Shown: in pieces, positions 26,025-34,481 of the stretch | Layout: each line of letters starts with the position of its first letter | Position numbering within the stretch: the stretch's first letter is position 1 | Source: Latilactobacillus sakei | GTDB taxonomy: Bacteria > Bacillota > Bacilli > Lactobacillales > Lactobacillaceae | Assembly: GCA_002953655.1 (NCBI GenBank) | Contig: CP025839.1 | Coordinates: forward strand, 434,001-498,000 | DNA length: 64,000 nt | Direction: 5' to 3' | The notes under the pieces: generated by a model | What the model saw: the letters and a program-made list of their open reading frames with translations, nothing else | Databases searched by the model: none | Told to the model about the DNA's origin: nothing | Made by a program: the position numbers and the translations under genes

Positions 26025-26912
26025 TTAGTTGGTTAAATTCAATGAACTAGTGGGCAGGGTGATTCCAGCAGCGTTAATTGCTTGTAAGTAACCTTGTAAA
26101 AATAAACGTTGTGTCGTTGCTTGTTCACCGTTTAGTGTATGCATCATTACTTGGTAAGCAAGTGTGCCATCTGTTAAAGTCGAAACACCCAATAGTGTAG
26201 GGCCGTCTTTAATCTCAGGATGGCGTGGCACTAATTCGGTGTTGACTTGCTTAATAATTGATGCGAGTTGTTCGATATCGGTATCAGGATTGATCCGAAT
26301 ATTAATCAATACCCGCATATTGTTGCGGGAAAGGTTGCTGACAATTGAGATATTCCGGTTGGGGATGAAATTGAGCGTCCCATCGTAACTTTGGACTTGT
26401 GTGGTGCGCAGACCAATTGCGGTGACTGTCCCTTCAATGGTCCCAATTCGAACAGTATTGCCCACATCAAATTGTTGTTCGGCAAGAATGAAAAAGCCGG
26501 TAACAATATCGTTGACAAATCCTTGGGCCCCAAGCCCGACGGCTAAACTGAAGATTCCGGCACCGGCAATCAAGGTACCGACTGGGACCCCGATAATGCT
26601 GAGTAGGGCGTAAAGATAGAAGAAAATTAACAGATAAGCTAACGCGTTAGTCATTAAGGTATAGATGGTATTCATCCGATTATTAGAAAAACCATCCGCT
26701 TCACGATATTTACGAAAGGCGCGTTTGATAGTGAAGCGCCCGATACGACTAAGCAGGTAAAATAATAATGAAATTAAAATAATTTGGAAAAAACCGGTGA
26801 TGAAAAGGCCTAATAGATGATCCCAATCGATGCTAGTCACGTAGCGCATAAAGATATTGGTTTGCTTTTGGACCGACTCGACAGGTGTTGCGGTTAGTGA
26901 TTGAAAGAACAT
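26025..26912 (-). CDS. Small-conductance mechanosensitive channel (MscS family)
   Basis: This 295-residue protein has three membrane helices (about residues 28-50, 75-98 and 102-125). The pore helix and beta domain follow the MscS pattern: AGIFSLAVGLGAQGFVNDIV, FFILAEQQFDVGNTVRIG and IGLRTTQVQSYDGTLNFIPN. It releases solutes at hypo-osmotic shock. AAAGGAG precedes the start by nine bases. It is divergent from the general-stress genes at 27070. Confidence 0.93.
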   Translation of the reverse strand: MFFQSLTATPVESVQKQTNIFMRYVTSIDWDHLLGLFITGFFQIILISLLFYLLSRIGRFTIKRAFRKYREADGFSNNRMNTIYTLMTNALAYLLIFFYLYALLSIIGVPVGTLIAGAGIFSLAVGLGAQGFVNDIVTGFFILAEQQFDVGNTVRIGTIEGTVTAIGLRTTQVQSYDGTLNFIPNRNISIVSNLSRNNMRVLINIRINPDTDIEQLASIIKQVNTELVPRHPEIKDGPTLLGVSTLTDGTLAYQVMMHTLNGEQATTQRLFLQGYLQAINAAGITLPTSSLNLTN

Positions 26913-27069
26913 ACTGACAAACTCCTTTAAAAGTGCGTAATTCTAGTTTAGCAAATGTTTAAAAAAATGACATCTAATATAGTATGATTATTTGAAGGTT
27001 GTATCGAATAATGCTATCCTAGAGACTGAGAAACAAGATAATAGACGACGAAATAGGAGGAACAAATTG

Positions 27070-27504
27070 ATGACGGGTGGTCAAATTGCGGCGTTAATCG
27101 CTGCAGGGGCTTTTGCAGTTTTGGTTGTTTTTCTAATAGTGATGTTGTTGAAAGTCACTAAAGTTTTAACGCGTGTTTCCGAGACAGTCACTGAAGCCAA
27201 TAAGAGCGTGACAATAATTACGAACGATGTAGACGTCCTTTCAAGACAGGTTGAAGGTCTATTAAACAAAACGAACGTTTTACTAGACGATGTCAACGGT
27301 AAAGTAGCAGATTTAGAGCCAGTTTTCCGAGCAGCCGGCGAATTAGGTGAGAGCGTTTCAAGTTTGAATGCTGCCAGTCGTGGTTTGACTGAGAAAGTGA
27401 CAAGTGTTGGTCGCACGACTGCTAAAGCAACAGTCGCTTCTAAGATGGGGGCTAGTGCCCTTAGATTTTATCAAAATAAACGACAAACAAAAGATAAGGG
27501 GTAA
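27070..27504 (+). CDS. DUF948 family general stress protein (YtxG-like)
   Basis: This 144-residue protein has one N-terminal membrane helix (residues about 4-26) followed by a coiled-coil region rich in V, T, N and D, the usual DUF948 layout. AGGAGG at 27055-27060 supports the ATG at 27070 (or the TTG just before it). The longer upstream frame is not used. In B. subtilis ytxG and ytxH form one stress operon; here the ytxH-like gene follows after five bases. Confidence 0.88.
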   Translation: MTGGQIAALIAAGAFAVLVVFLIVMLLKVTKVLTRVSETVTEANKSVTIITNDVDVLSRQVEGLLNKTNVLLDDVNGKVADLEPVFRAAGELGESVSSLNAASRGLTEKVTSVGRTTAKATVASKMGASALRFYQNKRQTKDKG

Positions 27505-27509
27505 TTCAC

Positions 27510-27947
27510 ATGGCAAAAAAAGGCTTTTTATTCGGTGTTTTAGTGGGCGGTGCAGCAGCAATTGGTGCCACACTTTTATTAACGCCTAAAACGGGTAAAG
27601 AATTACAAAATAAATTAGTAGACTTGGGCGAAGATGCCATTGATCGCGCACAAGATTACTACTATTTAATGAACGAAACGGCTGCTGATCTTAAAGGAGA
27701 AGCGAAGTTCCATATGAACCGGATGCATGATTATGCGAGCGATTGGCAAGAAAATGCAGTGGATATCAAAGAACAAGCTAAGGCCCAATTCGATGAAAAA
27801 ACCGCAGATTTAAAATCACAATTTGGTAGTAGCTTAGAACCAGCTGCCGAAGATTTTGATGATATTGTTATTGAAGGCAAGAGTGCTTTTGGTCAAGCCA
27901 AAGACGAAGCCGAAGAAAAAATGGCACCCGATTCATTAGGTGAATAA
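27510..27947 (+). CDS. YtxH domain-containing protein
   Basis: This 145-residue protein begins with a glycine-rich membrane segment (FLFGVLVGGAAAIGATLLL) and the YtxH motif LTPKTGKELQNKL. A charged helical tail rich in A, D, E and K follows. The family is associated with general stress; its molecular role is unknown. It sits directly after the DUF948 gene and before a terminator. Confidence 0.9.
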   Translation: MAKKGFLFGVLVGGAAAIGATLLLTPKTGKELQNKLVDLGEDAIDRAQDYYYLMNETAADLKGEAKFHMNRMHDYASDWQENAVDIKEQAKAQFDEKTADLKSQFGSSLEPAAEDFDDIVIEGKSAFGQAKDEAEEKMAPDSLGE

Positions 27948-27955
27948 AAGAACGT

Positions 27956-27990
27956 TAAAAAGCCCTCACTTGATTGTGAGGGCTTTTTAA
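27956..27990 (+). terminator. Terminator of the ytxG/ytxH-like operon
   Basis: AAAAAGCCCTCAC pairs with GTGAGGGCTTTTT across a 7-base loop. Confidence 0.88.
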
Positions 27991-27994
27991 TTTG

Positions 27995-28302
27995 GAGGGG
28001 TGATTCATTGTAACAACCTCCGTAGAAGTTACCCGTTTGGCATGGCACTTTATCTGAAACGTGCCATTAATTGCAACAACTTCCGCCTAATCTAAAAATA
28101 CCATTAATCTCAAGATGCGAGATTAATGGTATTTTTTAATTAGTGCTCAGTTGCTAACCGTCACTAAAAGCACTCTTATTTTGAAATGTGCTTCAGCAGG
28201 CATATTTCTGCGGCTAGCTACGTATTGCAAAACGACCGGCAGAGCCGTTCATTCACAACACTAGGCAAAAGCTCAAAAGCTCCCCGTTAATGACGCACTC
28301 TT
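27995..28302 (-). repeat. Tandem structured repeats, copies E, F and partial G
   Basis: Reading on the minus strand from the pepQ stop codon, unit E (28302-28177) and unit F (28176-28051) are each about 126 bp. A partial unit G (28050-27995) follows. Units start with A(A)GAGTGC or AAGTGCC and end with GCACATTTCAAAATA or GCACGTTTCAGATA. Unit F holds a central hairpin (28094-28136), AATACCATTAATCTC with its complement and T-runs on both strands, that may also terminate transcription. No protein-coding frame is evident. Confidence 0.75.
28094..28136. terminator. Terminator-like hairpin inside repeat unit F
   Basis: AAAATACCATTAATCTC and GAGATTAATGGTATTTT flank a 7-base loop, with A/T runs on both sides. 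It is the only clear termination signal downstream of pepQ. Confidence 0.75.
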
Positions 28303-29398
28303 AGAATGTTTGTAGTTCTTTTGTCATATGTGTGAATGATTCTGCGCCTGTTTCTGTAACGTGGACACAGTCTTCAATCCGAACCCCGGCAACGCCTGGA
28401 ATGTAAATCCCTGGTTCGATTGAGAAGCACATGCCTGGTTTGATAATCATGTCGTTACCTTCCATGATTGATGGGAATTCGTGTTCTGAAGTACCAATCC
28501 CATGACCTAAACGGTGAATGAAGTATTCGCCGTAACCGGCTTTCGTAATCACGTCACGGGCAATCTTATCTAATTCAGCAGCAGTGATACCGGGTTTCAC
28601 TGCATCTTGGGCAGCTAAGTTTGCTTCAAGACAAACTTTGTGGATTTCAAGTGACTTAGCATCAGGTTTACCAAAAGCAACTGTCCGGGTGGCATCACTC
28701 ATATAACCTTTGTGTAATGTCCCAAGATCAAAAAGCACTAATGCATCAGGCGTTAAAATGTTAGCTTCTGGGCCACCATGTGGGTTAGCAGCATTGATGC
28801 CAGATTGCACAATCGTGTCGAAACTCATATGCATGACACCTTTACGCATTAAAGCATATTCGATTTCAGCAACGATATCTTGTTCTGTTTTACCCGCTTT
28901 TAAAGCATTGAAACCAACTTCAAAGGCGTAGTCAGCTTCGCGGCCGGCTGCTTCCATTAAAGCAATTTCTGCAGGTGTTTTGATTAATTTTAAGTTTTCC
29001 ATGAAGCGTGAGGCATCGCCAGGGAAAGTTGCGTTAGGGAATTGCTTTAGAATGGCTTCATAACGTTGAACGGGAAGATCATCTTTTTCAAGGGCCCAAC
29101 GTGTTGGGTTGGCGATGCGTTTCTTGATTTGATCGGCGATGATAGCATATGGGTCTTCATGATCAAGGTAACCATAGACATCAAGTTTCCAGCCAGCTTT
29201 TTTGGCAGATTCAACTTCTAATTGTGGTGTAAATAGGAATGGGTCCTGATCTGCAAAAACGAAGAGCGCTAAAACCCGTTCTGCAGGATCACTTTCAAAA
29301 CCAGTGAAATAGAGGATGTTCGTTGGATTACTAATGTAAGCCACATCCATATTATTCTCGACAAGCCAATTTTGTAATTGAGCTAATTGATTATTCAT
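28301..29398 (-). CDS. pepQ: Xaa-Pro dipeptidase PepQ
   Basis: This 365-residue M24 metallopeptidase cleaves X-Pro dipeptides in the cytoplasm. The metal ligands of the pita-bread fold are seen in LFDLGTLHKGYMSDATRT (two Asp), HRLGHGIG (His), FSIEPGIY (Glu) and GVRIEDCVHV (Glu). AAAGGAAG precedes the ATG. It is divergent from ccpA, the classical pepQ-ccpA arrangement of lactobacilli, with cre-like sites between them. A repeat array begins at its stop codon. Confidence 0.96.
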   Translation of the reverse strand: MNNQLAQLQNWLVENNMDVAYISNPTNILYFTGFESDPAERVLALFVFADQDPFLFTPQLEVESAKKAGWKLDVYGYLDHEDPYAIIADQIKKRIANPTRWALEKDDLPVQRYEAILKQFPNATFPGDASRFMENLKLIKTPAEIALMEAAGREADYAFEVGFNALKAGKTEQDIVAEIEYALMRKGVMHMSFDTIVQSGINAANPHGGPEANILTPDALVLFDLGTLHKGYMSDATRTVAFGKPDAKSLEIHKVCLEANLAAQDAVKPGITAAELDKIARDVITKAGYGEYFIHRLGHGIGTSEHEFPSIMEGNDMIIKPGMCFSIEPGIYIPGVAGVRIEDCVHVTETGAESFTHMTKELQTF

Positions 29399-29445
29399 CT
29401 AAAGCACTTCCTTTACAGTTGATAATCACAGTATAGCACAGAAAA

Positions 29446-29459
29446 TGTAAACGTTAATG
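29446..29459. promoter_or_regulatory. cre-like site between pepQ and ccpA
   Basis: TGTAAACGTTAATG matches the cre consensus TGWAANCGNTNWCA at 12 of 14 positions. CcpA is known to act on the pepQ-ccpA region in lactobacilli. Confidence 0.6.
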
Positions 29460-29502
29460 TAAACTGCAAATGAAAACAAAAATGAAAATTTCATAAAAAT
29501 GA

Positions 29503-29517
29503 TGTAAACCGCTTGCA
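29503..29517. promoter_or_regulatory. Second cre-like site, upstream of ccpA
   Basis: TGTAAACCGCTTGCA is a 7-1-7 cre-like palindrome with one extra central base. It overlaps the likely -35 box TTGCAT (29513-29518) of ccpA, with TAAATT 17 bp further on. This suggests autoregulation. Confidence 0.55.
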
Positions 29518-29614
29518 TTTGCCTTAAATATCTGTTAAATTAGTCAAGAAGTGAAATGAAAACAAATGAAAATACAATATATTTTATTTTGCGAATGAAA
29601 GGAATCATTTTAAA

Positions 29615-30616
29615 ATGGAAAAACAAACAATTACAATTTACGACGTTGCGCGCGAAGCTGACGTATCAATGGCGACCGTCTCACGGGTTGTTAACGGGAA
29701 CCCAAACGTTAAACCTGCCACTCGCAAGAAAGTGCTGGAAGTTATCGATCGTTTAGACTATCGTCCTAATGCGGTTGCTCGTGGTTTGGCAAGTAAGAAA
29801 ACAACAACGGTGGGGGTTATTATTCCAGACGTTAGTGATATTTACTTTGCTTCATTAGCACGTGGGATTGATGATGTTGCCACCATGTACAAGTACAACA
29901 TCATTTTAGCGAACTCCGATGAAAACAATCAAAAGGAAGTTCAAGTATTGAATACCTTATTGGCTAAACAAGTGGATGGTTTAATCTACATGGGGCACAG
30001 TATCTCAGATGCAATCCGCGCTGAATTCGCCCGTTCTAAGACCCCAATCGTGTTAGCAGGTTCAATTGATCCAGATGAACAAGTTGGTAGTGTTAATATC
30101 GATTACGTTGCAGCCGTTAAGGACGCAACTTTGAAGTTAATCAAGAATGGTAACGAAAAAGTGGCCTTCATCTGTGGTAACTTAGACTTCCCAATCAACA
30201 GCAAATATCGTTTACGTGGCTATAAAGATGCCTTGAACGAAGCTGGTATTCCGTATGATGAAAGCTTAATTTTCGAAACAGAATACAGCTACAGTGCTGG
30301 TGAAGCCTTATTCGGTAAGGTTCAAGCAACTGGTGCAACTGCTGCTGTTGTCAGTGACGATGAATTAGCTGTCGGTGTTTTAAACGCTGCTGTTGATGCG
30401 GGTGTTAACATCCCAACTGACTTTGAAATTGTGACAAGCAATAACACGAAGTTAACGGAAATGGTTCGTCCTAAGATGACATCTATCTCACAACCTTTAT
30501 ATGATATGGGTGCTGTTGGGATGCGTCTTTTAACGAAGATGATGAATAAAGAAGAAATCGATGATAAGACAATCCTATTGCCATATAGCATCGTTGATCG
30601 TCAATCAACTAAATAA
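29615..30616 (+). CDS. ccpA: Catabolite control protein A
   Basis: This 333-residue LacI/GalR-family regulator has the HTH ITIYDVAREADVSMATVSRV at residues about 6-25, the hinge NAVARGLASKKTTTVGVIIPD and the sugar-binding-like core. With HPr-Ser-P it binds cre sites to control carbon use. Length and divergent position next to pepQ identify it as CcpA rather than a sugar-specific repressor. AAAGGA lies about 13 bases upstream of the start. It is monocistronic. Confidence 0.97.
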   Translation: MEKQTITIYDVAREADVSMATVSRVVNGNPNVKPATRKKVLEVIDRLDYRPNAVARGLASKKTTTVGVIIPDVSDIYFASLARGIDDVATMYKYNIILANSDENNQKEVQVLNTLLAKQVDGLIYMGHSISDAIRAEFARSKTPIVLAGSIDPDEQVGSVNIDYVAAVKDATLKLIKNGNEKVAFICGNLDFPINSKYRLRGYKDALNEAGIPYDESLIFETEYSYSAGEALFGKVQATGATAAVVSDDELAVGVLNAAVDAGVNIPTDFEIVTSNNTKLTEMVRPKMTSISQPLYDMGAVGMRLLTKMMNKEEIDDKTILLPYSIVDRQSTK

Positions 30617-30619
30617 AAC

Positions 30620-30668
30620 AAAAATAAGCGGTGATTACATATCTGTATGTAATCACCGCTTATTTTTT
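30620..30668. terminator. Bidirectional terminator between ccpA and the PBP gene
   Basis: AAATAAGCGGTGATTACAT and its complement form a stem of about 19 bp with A and T runs on either side. Confidence 0.9.
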
Positions 30669-33216
30669 ATTCTGATTGACTATCTTTGGGTTCACCGTAT
30701 GTGATGGTCCCATAGCCGTTGTTGTAGCCCATATAATGTTCCCAGAATGATTCGTAATTGCTACTTGTACCACCAATTCCGAATTCATATTGCGTTGCTT
30801 CTGGGGTCCAATTATTGTAAAGCGAGGTGACTTTACCACTGTCAACCGTCCGTGTATCACCGTTAATGGAAACAATACCCGGTAGTTGACCAGTTGCTTT
30901 AACAACTTTACTACTTGTCACAGTGCTTGGTTTTTCATGATCTTCTTCAAGTTTCATAATACTTGGATCGTTTTGATAGACGCTATTGGCTAATTTAGCC
31001 CAGTAACGTTGGTTAATCATGCTTGAACTATCGGTTAAGTTGCGACCGGTGCTATCATAACCCATCCAAGAAGCAAGGGTGATCCCTGGTGTACTACCGA
31101 TAAACCATACATCACGGTTATCATTATTAGTCCCGGTTTTACCAACTAAGTTATTGGTATTGAAGTAGAGCTGATCGCTTAATTGCGTTGCAGTCCCATC
31201 AGTATCCGTTAAGACCCCCGATAACATTTGGTTCATGATGTAACTGGTAGCTTTCGAGAAGACTTTAGTTTTCTTAGAGTGATGTTTGTAAATGATATTA
31301 CCAGCAGGGTCAGTAATTTTATCAATTACATAAGCGTCAACGTGTTGGCCTTCATCAGCAAATGTTGTAAAGGCACTTGCTTGGGCGAGCACACTAATCC
31401 CATCTTTGGTTCCCCCTAAAGCAAGACCCAATTGACTATATTCATCATCAGAAAGGTGAATCCCCATCTTATCCATATAGGTCGCAGGGTTAGTTGTTTT
31501 TCGTAACTTATTGTATAAGTTAACGGTAGGAATATTAAGGGATTGGGCTAAAGCCTTATCCGCGGGAATGAACTTGTTCTGAATCGTATTACCGTAATCG
31601 GTTGGGGCATATGTTTTGAAGTTGGTTTTAAAGTCAGCCAACATTGTTTTAGAACCAATTAATTTTTGATCAATTGCGGGGCCATAAACCAAGAGTGGTT
31701 TAATGGTTGAACCCGGTGATCGTTTAGTCAACATATAGTTAGTTTGTTTGAGAGAGAAGTCACGGCCCCCAACAAATGAAATCACTTTACCAGTCCGGTT
31801 ATCGAGTAAGACACTCCCGTTTTGAACGGGTGTGTCACCAACTGATTGCAGACCAGTAATCGGATCGGTTGTTGTATCTTGATAGGTTGGCCCAAAAGAA
31901 CTACCTTCTTGTTTGACGATTTCTTGCATAGAATCGTAGATATCTTTGTCAATTGTACTATGGATCTGATAACCCTTAGTACTTAGGAGTTCAGTTGCTT
32001 TTGTTTCATATTGTTTATAAAGCGTTGGACTACTATTAAGTTTCTTGGTCGAAACATTGGCTTCATTAGCGAGTTGTTTTGTCATGATGTCAGTTGCTTG
32101 TGATTCCAAAAGGTTATAAACGTAACCATAACGCTTAGAAGTTGATTCAGGTTCCGCTTTGGCTTGGAATTCACTCGTTAAATCGACTTTTTTAGCAGCT
32201 TGGTATTCTGCTTTGGTAATGCGATGATCACGATACATCCGGAACAAAACGGTATTCTTACGATCGAGTCCGTATTTCAAGTATTCAGGATCTTTCAAGG
32301 TACCGTCTTGATCGTACGGTGTATAGACGGAAGGACTTTGAGGAAGACCAGCAATATAAGCGGCTTCGGCTAATGTAAGATTCTTGGCATCCTTTCCAAA
32401 TAATCCTTGAGCGGCTTCTTGCACACCAGCAACATTTTGGCCTTTATTATTACGACCGAGAGTTGCGATGTTTAAGTAATCTTGTAAGATTTCCTTTTTC
32501 GTGAAGTATTTGTCAACGCGTAAAGCAAGTAAAACTTCAGTTGCTTTACGTTTGAAGGTTACTTGGGATGTTAAGACTTGCATCTTGATTAACTGCTGCG
32601 TTAATGTCGAACCACCAGTTTGAGAACCAAAGCCGGTTAAATCAGAGATGACAGCTCGTAATAGGGCCTTTGGAACGACCCCTTGATGTTTATAGAAGTC
32701 TTCATCTTCGGTTGCGACAATCGCATCGGTTAAATAAGGCGACATCTCATTGATGCTGACAGGTGTTCGCGAAAGGTCGGTTTTAATTGCGCCAAATTTT
32801 GTGTTCTTGGCAAAATACAGACCAGCCGCTTGATCAGTGTTATCAAGTTGTTGTTTAAGCACCTGATAACTTGGGACTGGTTCTTCTTTCATCAACGCGG
32901 CAAAATAGCCGGCGCCAATCCCGAGTCCTAAGGCAAACATAATCAAACCGATTGAGATACCGTAGAGGACTAAACTTTTAAGTGCTTCTAAGAAAACGTT
33001 AAGCTTAAAAGTGAGGGGTTTAGCACTAAATTGATCGACAAATGTCCGATTCTGATCTTTGTCTTGATGGTTAAACCAATTATTAAGCCAAGGCATGGAA
33101 TGTGATAATTTCGTTTTAATCTTGGAAAATAGCGTATTGACTTTGCGACGCCCTTTAGAGATGAGGGCTGATGCGTGCTTTTGCCGTTGGCTGGAACGCT
33201 GCTTTGAATCTTTCAA
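30667..33216 (-). CDS. Bifunctional class A penicillin-binding protein (PBP1A/2A type)
   Basis: This 849-residue protein has a cytoplasmic basic N-terminus and a membrane helix at about residues 87-112. The glycosyltransferase domain shows ATEDEDFYKHQGV and GGSTLTQQLIK. The transpeptidase domain has the SxxK motif in SPGSTIKP, SLN in AQSLNIP and KTG in VGKTGTNND. It polymerises and cross-links peptidoglycan outside the membrane. A TTG start is used: AAAGGTGG lies about eight bases upstream and no suitable ATG exists. It has its own terminator. Confidence 0.95.
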   Translation of the reverse strand: MKDSKQRSSQRQKHASALISKGRRKVNTLFSKIKTKLSHSMPWLNNWFNHQDKDQNRTFVDQFSAKPLTFKLNVFLEALKSLVLYGISIGLIMFALGLGIGAGYFAALMKEEPVPSYQVLKQQLDNTDQAAGLYFAKNTKFGAIKTDLSRTPVSINEMSPYLTDAIVATEDEDFYKHQGVVPKALLRAVISDLTGFGSQTGGSTLTQQLIKMQVLTSQVTFKRKATEVLLALRVDKYFTKKEILQDYLNIATLGRNNKGQNVAGVQEAAQGLFGKDAKNLTLAEAAYIAGLPQSPSVYTPYDQDGTLKDPEYLKYGLDRKNTVLFRMYRDHRITKAEYQAAKKVDLTSEFQAKAEPESTSKRYGYVYNLLESQATDIMTKQLANEANVSTKKLNSSPTLYKQYETKATELLSTKGYQIHSTIDKDIYDSMQEIVKQEGSSFGPTYQDTTTDPITGLQSVGDTPVQNGSVLLDNRTGKVISFVGGRDFSLKQTNYMLTKRSPGSTIKPLLVYGPAIDQKLIGSKTMLADFKTNFKTYAPTDYGNTIQNKFIPADKALAQSLNIPTVNLYNKLRKTTNPATYMDKMGIHLSDDEYSQLGLALGGTKDGISVLAQASAFTTFADEGQHVDAYVIDKITDPAGNIIYKHHSKKTKVFSKATSYIMNQMLSGVLTDTDGTATQLSDQLYFNTNNLVGKTGTNNDNRDVWFIGSTPGITLASWMGYDSTGRNLTDSSSMINQRYWAKLANSVYQNDPSIMKLEEDHEKPSTVTSSKVVKATGQLPGIVSINGDTRTVDSGKVTSLYNNWTPEATQYEFGIGGTSSNYESFWEHYMGYNNGYGTITYGEPKDSQSE

Positions 33217-33361
33217 ATAATAACGCCACCTTTTTTCTCATACTGTCCAATATTATATAATAGTTTTTCTGAATATTATACCTGTATTTAAATTTGTAAG
33301 GTAAATGAAAAATATGGCATCGTCATACCAATCAATATTCAGGCAGTGATTGGCATTGTAG

Positions 33362-33375
33362 TGGAAACGCTAACT
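33362..33375. promoter_or_regulatory. cre-like site upstream of nagB
   Basis: TGGAAACGCTAACT matches the cre consensus except at the last base. It lies about 60 bp upstream of the nagB -35 box, consistent with carbon catabolite control of amino-sugar use. Confidence 0.5.
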
Positions 33376-33419
33376 GTCATGTATACCAATATTTCAACGA
33401 CGATTTAAAATTAAAATGC

Positions 33420-33448
33420 TTGCAAATGAAAGAAGGCTGCTTTATAAT
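33420..33448 (+). promoter_or_regulatory. nagB promoter
   Basis: TTGCAA at 33420-33425 and TATAAT at 33443-33448 have a 17-bp spacer. The GntR-type operator begins inside the -10 box. Confidence 0.8.
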
Positions 33449-33462
33449 TGGACTATACCAAT
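33447..33462. promoter_or_regulatory. NagR/DasR-type (GntR family) operator
   Basis: ATTGGACTATACCAAT is a palindrome with ATTGG and CCAAT arms, like the dre sites bound by NagR of Bacilli. It overlaps the -10 and transcription start of nagB. Two more TACCAAT half-sites lie upstream at 33326-33332 and 33384-33390. Confidence 0.7.
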
Positions 33463-33499
33463 GGTTCTTTGAATTCTAAATTATGAGGAGACTATCACG

Positions 33500-34207
33500 A
33501 TGAAAATTATTAAAGTAAAAGATCAAGTAGAAGGCGGCCAAAAAGGCTTTGAAATCTTCAAAGAAGGTTTAGCAAACGATGCAAAAGTTTTTGGTTTAGC
33601 AACTGGTAGTTCACCAATTAAATTCTACGAAACAGTTGTTGCCAGCGACTTAGATTTCACAAATTGTATATCAGTTAACTTGGATGAATATGTTGGTTTA
33701 TCAGCTGACAACAGCCAAAGTTACCACTATTTCATGAAAGAAAACCTATTTAATAAGAAACCATTTGCAAAATCATACTTACCAAACGGTTTAGCAAGTG
33801 ATATTCCTGCTGAATTAAAACGTTATGACCAAGTGATTGCTGATAACCCAGTAGACATCCAAATTCTTGGTATCGGCCAAAACGGTCACATCGGATTTAA
33901 CGAACCAGGTGCTGCTTTTGATAGCAACACACAAGAAGTACAATTAACAGAATCAACCATCAAAGCGAACGCGCGTTTCTTCGAAAACGAAGCAGACGTG
34001 CCAACAAAAGCAATTTCAATGGGAATTGGTTCCATTTTAAAGGCTAAGAAAATTGTCTTGTTCGCATATGGCGAATCAAAAGCTGAAGCCATCAAAGGTA
34101 CAGTAGAAGGCCCACAAACAACAGACGTCCCAGCAAGTGCCTTGCAACTACACGACGACGTGACAATCATCGTAGACGAAGCAGCAGCAAGCTTGTTAAG
34201 TAAATAA
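33500..34207 (+). CDS. nagB: Glucosamine-6-phosphate deaminase
   Basis: This 235-residue enzyme converts glucosamine-6-phosphate to fructose-6-phosphate and ammonia, the entry of amino sugars into glycolysis. The catalytic Asp is in [10 protein letters not shown], and the active-site loop [14 protein letters not shown] carries the His and Glu. The length is that of the short Gram-positive form. GAGGAG lies upstream. The codon bias is strong (AT-rich, few rare codons), suggesting high expression. It is monocistronic, with repeat units beginning at the stop codon. Confidence 0.96.
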   Translation: MKIIKVKDQVEGGQKGFEIFKEGLANDAKVFGLATGSSPIKFYETVVASDLDFTNCISVNLDEYVGLSADNSQSYHYFMKENLFNKKPFAKSYLPNGLASDIPAELKRYDQVIADNPVDIQILGIGQNGHIGFNEPGAAFDSNTQEVQLTESTIKANARFFENEADVPTKAISMGIGSILKAKKIVLFAYGESKAEAIKGTVEGPQTTDVPASALQLHDDVTIIVDEAAASLLSK

Positions 34208-34430
34208 GAGTGCTGATTCGAACGATTTGGCTTTGAGGATTAACCGTAAAAGGCAGTTCGAAGAAGCACGTTTCAAAATAGAGTGCGTAATAAGCCGGTT
34301 ATCTTCTGAGGATTAGCCTAGGCTCGTGAATAAGCGCCAAAGGCGATTATTTGCGATGTGTAACTAACCGGAAGAGTATGCCTGATGGAGTACATTTCAA
34401 AATAGAGTGCGTTTCAAAAAGCACGTTTCC
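34206..34430 (+). repeat. Tandem structured repeats, copies B, C and D
   Basis: Copy B (34206-34280, 75 bp) starts AAGAGTGC within the nagB stop codon and ends GCACGTTTCAAAATA. Copy C (34281-34403, 123 bp) starts GAGTGCG and ends TACATTTCAAAATA. Copy D (34404-34430) is only the two ends, AGAGTGCG...GCACGTTT. Copy C holds nested stems (CCGGTTA with TAACCGG, and AATAAGCGCC with GGCGATTATT). No coding potential is seen. Confidence 0.75.
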
Positions 34431-34432
34431 AC

Positions 34433-34475
34433 AAAAAAGGCCCCACATCCAAATCACGATGTGGGGGCTTTTTTG
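34433..34475. terminator. Terminator between nagB and the DUF4811 gene
   Basis: AAAAAAGGCCCCCACATC-type stem with its complement (GATGTGGGGGCTTTTTT) sits between convergent genes, with A and T runs outside. Confidence 0.88.
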
Positions 34476-34481
34476 CTTGTA

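Noticed and set aside
27995-28302. CRISPR array or leader
   Set aside because: Units of about 125 bp with drifting sequence and hairpins lack short identical repeats and unique spacers, and no cas gene is near.
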